A stretch of 9,775 nucleotides of DNA, taken from NCBI GenBank assembly GCA_031290005.1, contig JAITOJ010000140.1, positions 1-9,775 of the forward strand, written 5' to 3'. Shown here piece by piece: positions 6,699-9,775 of this stretch. Numbering within the stretch: position 1 is the stretch's first letter; the number at the start of each line of letters is the position of its first letter. The stretch comes from Treponema sp. (lineage in GTDB: Bacteria; Spirochaetota; Spirochaetia; Treponematales; Treponemataceae). A program made the translations under genes and the position numbers. The notes below the pieces were generated by a model. It was not told the DNA's origin, made no database searches, and worked only from the letters and a program-made list of their open reading frames with translations.

Positions 6699-9434
6699 TT
6701 ACTCCACCGTAACCGCGATCTTGTAATAAGTGGTAAACTCATCATTCTTGACTCTGGCCCAGAGAACATCGCCATTTGTAAAACCGGCAATGGCCGGTGG
6801 GATAGCAAAAAGTTGTCCAAAGAAGTCCATGTAAGTTTCCGTAACCCACGCCTCACTCTCATCAGCAGGGGCAGCCGCGCCGCCGCTTGTCCTGGCGTAA
6901 TGCGCCGTAGCATCGGCCGTTCCGACAATATAGAAGCCGCCCGCGTTTACCGGGTCCGTAACCTTTGTAGCGCTCAATGTGACCGCACCGGGAGTTGTTA
7001 TCCCGGCCGTTGTCGTAGCGGGCTTACCAAGGGTCGGCGTCGCGGTATATCCATAGGTGTAAGTTACATCACTAAAATCGCCCTGGATAAGCAGCGAGGT
7101 TAGGAGCGGTCCGGGAACATTCGGCACCGTAATTACAATCTTGTAGTAGCGTGTGAACGTTCCGATAGTACACTTTGCCCAAAGAACATCGTCGTCCGCG
7201 TAAGTATAGATAGGTGTCGGCGCGTAGGCTTCGTTCACTCCCACATCATCCCACGTGACCGGCGGCGTTCCGGTAGTCTTGGCGTACTGTACAGCAACGC
7301 CTGTACCGGGCGTCCCGATAACCCCAGTAGCATTGGCTCCAAACGCTCCCTGGCCAAAATCACCACCTGCCTGGGCCGTAGTAAGCGTAACAGATCCGGC
7401 AACAACACTGTTGATATTGTTATTAGGCGTTCCCAAATTAGTGATAACAACTATAGGATCCCAACTAAAGGTTGTAAAATTAAGGATCCCGCCAATGCCA
7501 AGACTTTCAAGCTTTGCATCTTCTTCAGTCGGCGGCTGCACCGTAACAAAAACCTTGTAATAGAGTTTCTGTCCGGCCCTGCTCAGCTCTATCCAGAAGT
7601 AGGATTGGTCGGTAAAGGTAAGGGAAGGATTAGCCTGCCCGGGCGCTTTCCAATCGGCGCTTTCTGCTGCCGGGGCTGTACTTCCCGTTGTAAGGGCGAC
7701 CCTGAAACTAGTCCCACTACCCAACGTGGGGGTAATGAGCGCATTGGTACTGGTAACGGTTGCAAGTGTGATTGCACCCGCAATAGCACTATCAGGATCT
7801 GCGTTAGGCGTTCCAAGACTGGAAAGAACTACATTCACACCGCCGGTAACGCCCACATAGCTTGGTGTACCGCCGATATTAAGGGCGGTAATGGAGGGCG
7901 GAATGGATGAGTCAAGTACCGAAACCGTGTAATAGTGGACAGGCCCCAGATTGTCGGCGCTAATCCTAATCCAAACCACATTGCTGTCGGCAACATCGTT
8001 CACGCTTTTGACAGAAGTATCTATGTCGCTGGGAAGCACAACCGCGTTCCATGCCGCGGGCATCGCACCGGTTGACCCTATGCGGGCTTCAAATATCGGG
8101 TTGATCAGGCCGGGAGCGGTTACGGTAACCGCGTTTGCGCCCGTCAAGACACCGGTTATGCCGAGTCCACCGGGCGTACCAGCCACCGTTGTGCCAAAGG
8201 TGCCGGGGGTTACCGTCATTTTTCCGGGAACAGCTGAATTACTGCCAATTCCTATGCCGGTTACCACGCTCTTGTCTTCGACCTGGAACTTGTACCAGCC
8301 TTTCTCTCCGATTTCGGACACCACTTCAATTCCTATCCACGCGCCCACCTTGAGATTCACCTTCTTATCAGTGGGAAGCGGCTGGAAGTCTATGGCGTAA
8401 TCCCGTGCGTTGATGCCCTGTCCAAACGTGAAGGTCAGAGCGGGATTAAATGCTTCAACTTCAATAGCAACACCGTTCAAACCGGAGATGTCAGTCCAGT
8501 TCCATATACCCGCATTAGCCGCCGCCAGTTCCGCGCCATTGCTGTAATTGCCGTAGGCTTCGGAGCCCGGATACGAGTGGGTGCCCATGGCGCCAAGGCC
8601 CATAGTCTGGGTTCCAATCTTAACGCTGGTAAGAGCACGATTATCATTCTTTTGTACCAGTTTAATCTTGTAGTAGGCGGGATCGGGGGTAGCCGCATCA
8701 AGGCTTTCGGCCTTGATATACAGGAAACTGCCATCTGTGGGAGTGATGGTTCCCTCAGATTCCGCAAAAGACGGCTCGGTAGTCCCTGGCCCAACCGCAA
8801 TTTTGTAGGGTGTGGCAGGGTCTTCCGTTGTAATCACCAGCGGTATGGCCGTGGCGGCCTGGCTGGCGCCAAACCATATCTCACCCGTCACAATAGCGCT
8901 GTCATTCCAGGAAGCGCCGGGTGTCCCCACACCAGTACCAAACTGGGGTATCGGAATACCGCTCTCCAGCCTACCGCCTGTGGCCGACCTTCCGGCAAGG
9001 GAAATGTCGGTAATAGTCGGGGTGGTCTTGATAACCTGAATGGCATAAATAAGGTATTTGTCCTGATTTGCGGAGTACACCTCCACAAACAGGAAGTCGC
9101 GGGAGGCGAAACTCAGGGTTGCTTCCGCCCCAAAATAGGGCATAACCCCAGGTTTTGCGTTGGAATAGAAGACAGTTTGCCCGCCCTCACCCTTAGTCGC
9201 AACGACTGCGGCGTTCTCCATCTGGGTGATGGAAAGATAGACCTTGCCGGGATTTTCCGACGCGGTAAGCCAGTCCGAATTCGGCTCCGCAAGCGTCGCT
9301 GTCACCCCTGCCACCTTGACGCTTGTCAAAGTAGCGTTGCTGCTCAGCGGGTCAGCGGTATTTTCACAACCGGCGACCGAAAGACCGAATGCCAGTAAAA
9401 TACCGAGCATTCTCCATAATGTTTTTTTCTTCAT
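6699..9434 (-). CDS. Large surface lipoprotein made of seven beta-sandwich-like repeats
   Basis: A 911-residue lipoprotein, first gene of the cluster. MKKKTLWRMLGILLAFGLSVAGC gives a signal peptide and the lipobox VAGC, Cys23. The rest is about seven repeats of 100-133 residues. Each opens with a strand like LTSVKVAG, TDISLAG, ITALNIGG or LTSLLIQG. Most carry LGTPN....AGxxTL in the middle. Each ends in a strand pair such as VLWAKCTIGTFTRYYKIVITV or VLWARVKNDEFTTYYKIAVTV. No catalytic motif is visible. The opening strand and Y-rich closing strand recall cadherin-like beta-sandwich modules of bacterial surface proteins, but I cannot name the family with certainty. A structural, adhesive or carbohydrate-binding stalk is the likeliest role (inference). 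TAAGGAGG (9448-9441) is 6 nt before ATG 9434, an excellent site. The gene is complete, with stop TAA at 6701-6699. Confidence 0.82.
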   Translation of the reverse strand: MKKKTLWRMLGILLAFGLSVAGCENTADPLSSNATLTSVKVAGVTATLAEPNSDWLTASENPGKVYLSITQMENAAVVATKGEGGQTVFYSNAKPGVMPYFGAEATLSFASRDFLFVEVYSANQDKYLIYAIQVIKTTPTITDISLAGRSATGGRLESGIPIPQFGTGVGTPGASWNDSAIVTGEIWFGASQAATAIPLVITTEDPATPYKIAVGPGTTEPSFAESEGTITPTDGSFLYIKAESLDAATPDPAYYKIKLVQKNDNRALTSVKIGTQTMGLGAMGTHSYPGSEAYGNYSNGAELAAANAGIWNWTDISGLNGVAIEVEAFNPALTFTFGQGINARDYAIDFQPLPTDKKVNLKVGAWIGIEVVSEIGEKGWYKFQVEDKSVVTGIGIGSNSAVPGKMTVTPGTFGTTVAGTPGGLGITGVLTGANAVTVTAPGLINPIFEARIGSTGAMPAAWNAVVLPSDIDTSVKSVNDVADSNVVWIRISADNLGPVHYYTVSVLDSSIPPSITALNIGGTPSYVGVTGGVNVVLSSLGTPNADPDSAIAGAITLATVTSTNALITPTLGSGTSFRVALTTGSTAPAAESADWKAPGQANPSLTFTDQSYFWIELSRAGQKLYYKVFVTVQPPTEEDAKLESLGIGGILNFTTFSWDPIVVITNLGTPNNNINSVVAGSVTLTTAQAGGDFGQGAFGANATGVIGTPGTGVAVQYAKTTGTPPVTWDDVGVNEAYAPTPIYTYADDDVLWAKCTIGTFTRYYKIVITVPNVPGPLLTSLLIQGDFSDVTYTYGYTATPTLGKPATTTAGITTPGAVTLSATKVTDPVNAGGFYIVGTADATAHYARTSGGAAAPADESEAWVTETYMDFFGQLFAIPPAIAGFTNGDVLWARVKNDEFTTYYKIAVTVE
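6705..9332 (-). repeat. Seven tandem protein repeats in the first lipoprotein
   Basis: Approximate repeat limits in residues (bases): 35-134 (9332-9033), 140-260 (9017-8655), 268-385 (8633-8280), 390-507 (8267-7914), 515-632 (7892-7539), 642-770 (7511-7125), 778-910 (7103-6705). The closing strands are YLIYAIQV, YYKIKLV, GWYKFQV, HYYTVSV, LYYKVFVTV, RYYKIVITV and TYYKIAVTV. The last three repeats are the most alike and carry the clearest GTPN or GKP motif. The first three are more diverged. Confidence 0.7.
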
Positions 9435-9465
9435 CTATACCCTCCTTAGATTAAGGTATATACTA

Positions 9466-9538
9466 AAAGCCCCGCTTCAAACCCTAATCGAACAACGTTC
9501 GACGGCCGCAAAACCCAGGTTTGATAGCGGGGTACTTT
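9466..9538 (-). promoter_or_regulatory. Branched inverted-repeat leader just upstream of the first gene
   Basis: On the minus strand, CCCCGCT-A-TCAAACC (9532-9518) pairs with GGTTTGA-AGCGGGG (9483-9470). This makes 14 base pairs with one bulged A. The stem is extended by AAAG/CTTT across a 2-nt bulge. Its loop contains a second perfect stem, TCGAAC/GTTCGA (9488-9502). The outer stem is followed by CTTTT and ends about 20 nt before the ribosome binding site. The shape would suit an attenuator, a leader that senses a ligand or protein, or an operator. It matches no riboswitch class I know. Confidence 0.6.
9488..9502. repeat. Palindrome TCGAAC-AAC-GTTCGA
   Basis: A perfect 6-base inverted repeat with a 3-base centre, inside the loop of the larger leader stem and 54 bases upstream of ATG 9434. 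As double-stranded DNA it could be a dimeric repressor site. It resembles the Gram-positive LexA box CGAAC-N4-GTTCG, but its spacer is one base short, so I do not call it that. Confidence 0.5.
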
Positions 9539-9555
9539 CAGACACAAAGTGAAAT

Positions 9556-9574
9556 ACCGGCAGATTGTGCCGGT
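9556..9574. repeat. Hairpin ACCGGCA-GATTG-TGCCGGT
   Basis: A perfect 7-bp stem with a 5-nt loop. It is not followed by a clear T run on either strand (TAAAAG on plus, ATTTCACTTT on minus), so it is not a convincing terminator. It is the first of four hairpins in tandem. Confidence 0.6.
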
Positions 9575-9590
9575 TAAAAGAAGTGTTTTC

Positions 9591-9606
9591 CTGCCATGGA
9601 TGGCAG
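9591..9606. repeat. Palindrome CTGCCAT-GG-ATGGCAG
   Basis: A perfect 7-base inverted repeat with a 2-base centre. As RNA the loop would have to open by a base pair or two; as DNA it is a near-continuous palindrome. It is the second of the four tandem hairpins. Confidence 0.6.
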
Positions 9607-9621
9607 CGAGATACAGTGCCG

Positions 9622-9644
9622 CGAGTTTTGCGCAGCAAAACTCG
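9622..9644. repeat. Hairpin CGAGTTTTGC-GCA-GCAAAACTCG
   Basis: A perfect 10-bp stem with a 3-nt loop, separated by only four bases from the next hairpin. The tight loop and perfect pairing suggest a structure kept by selection or spread as a mobile unit. Confidence 0.7.
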
Positions 9645-9648
9645 GTAA

Positions 9649-9676
9649 GTAAAAACGCCAAGGACGGCGTTTTTAC
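9649..9676. terminator. Bidirectional terminator-like hairpin GTAAAAACGCC / GGCGTTTTTAC
   Basis: A perfect 11-bp stem with loop AAGGAC (9660-9665). The T5 and A5 runs lie inside the stem, so on both strands a GGC core is followed by GTTTTTAC, the usual look of a bidirectional Rho-independent terminator with a short GC core. It could insulate the minus-strand cluster from transcription entering from the right. It could equally be the last unit of a dispersed palindromic repeat made of the four hairpins here. Confidence 0.6.
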
Positions 9677-9687
9677 GACATGTCCCC

Positions 9688-9711
9688 GGGGGGGGGGGGG
9701 GGGGGGGGGGG
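9688..9711. repeat. Homopolymer G24 tract, followed by a G-rich low-complexity tail
   Basis: Twenty-four consecutive G residues follow CCCC (9684-9687). After an AT-rich stretch come G8 (9748-9755) and G5 (9761-9765). If real, the run would be highly slippage-prone and could form a G-quadruplex. Such a tract at the edge of a sequence is also typical of poly-G read artefacts or low-quality contig ends. Confidence 0.75.
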
Positions 9712-9775
9712 TTAGTTTATTAGATTTATTGTGTATTTGTTAATATTGGGGGGGGTTTGTGGGGGTTACAGCCAG

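Larger units (their letters stand above)
9435..9775. other. Gene-free upstream region with tandem hairpins and G tracts
   Basis: No gene is supported on either strand. The region holds the ribosome binding site and structured leader of the first minus-strand gene, then four perfect hairpins in tandem (9556-9676), a G24 run (9688-9711) and a G-rich tail. I see no convincing -35/-10 pair for the cluster. AT-rich TATATA at 9458-9463 on the minus strand is a possible -10, but nothing fits as its -35. Confidence 0.6.

Noticed and set aside
8577..9398. Long plus-strand open frame (273 codons) opposite the seven-repeat lipoprotein
   Set aside because: It lies wholly antisense to a well-supported gene with a signal peptide, repeats and a strong ribosome binding site. 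Its translation has no recognisable domain and it has no good ribosome binding site of its own.
9488..9502. A true Gram-positive-type LexA box
   Set aside because: The half sites match CGAAC/GTTCG, but the spacer is three rather than four bases, and nothing in the cluster relates to DNA damage.
9466..9538. An integron attC site or a CRISPR repeat
   Set aside because: There is no RYYYAAC/GTTRRRY pair at the ends of the structure and no integrase or gene cassette nearby. No direct repeats with regular spacers occur anywhere in the window.
9446..9661. Minus-strand frame of 71 codons across the hairpin array
   Set aside because: It reads straight through three of the perfect hairpins. The translation is that of palindromic repeats and shows no protein family features.

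Overview
The window looks like chromosome of a spirochaete, most likely a Treponema and plausibly one from a termite or other lignocellulose-rich gut. This is inferred from four things: the loose spirochaetal lipoboxes, an outer-membrane barrel of a style I associate with treponemes, the large surface lipoproteins of low-complexity beta repeats, and a glucuronoyl-esterase (CE15) homologue. No rRNA, tRNA or housekeeping gene is present to fix the taxonomy.

Layout. Bases 1-371 (+) hold the 3' part of a REP-associated (Y1/HUH) tyrosine transposase that runs in from the left edge. Bases 372-744 are non-coding, with an inverted repeat (GGGACAGAGC / GCTCTGTCCC, 619-671) and a Rho-independent terminator that reads leftward (681-721). 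Bases 745-9434 are a minus-strand cluster of four exported proteins, transcribed right to left: a seven-repeat lipoprotein (9434-6699), a CE15-like lipoprotein (6625-4583), an outer-membrane beta-barrel (4476-2986), and a lipoprotein with two bacterial-repeat domains, a TPR-like helix pair and a large unassigned C-terminal part (2967-745). Each gene has a clear GGAGG-type ribosome binding site. The last two genes are only 18 nt apart. Hairpins sit in the other two intergenic gaps, and the whole cluster ends at the terminator near 700.

Bases 9435-9775 hold no gene but are full of structure: a branched leader hairpin just before the first gene, four further perfect hairpins in tandem, a 24-nt G run and a G-rich end. 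The G-rich end may be a sequencing or assembly artefact.

How the genes may work together (inference): all four products carry export signals and none has a cytoplasmic function. Three are lipid-anchored, and one is an outer-membrane barrel that could act as a pore or anchor. With the CE15 homologue in the middle, the simplest model is a cell-surface module for binding and de-esterifying glucuronoxylan or lignin-carbohydrate material. The CE15 protein departs from the textbook active site at several positions, so either its substrate or its activity could differ.
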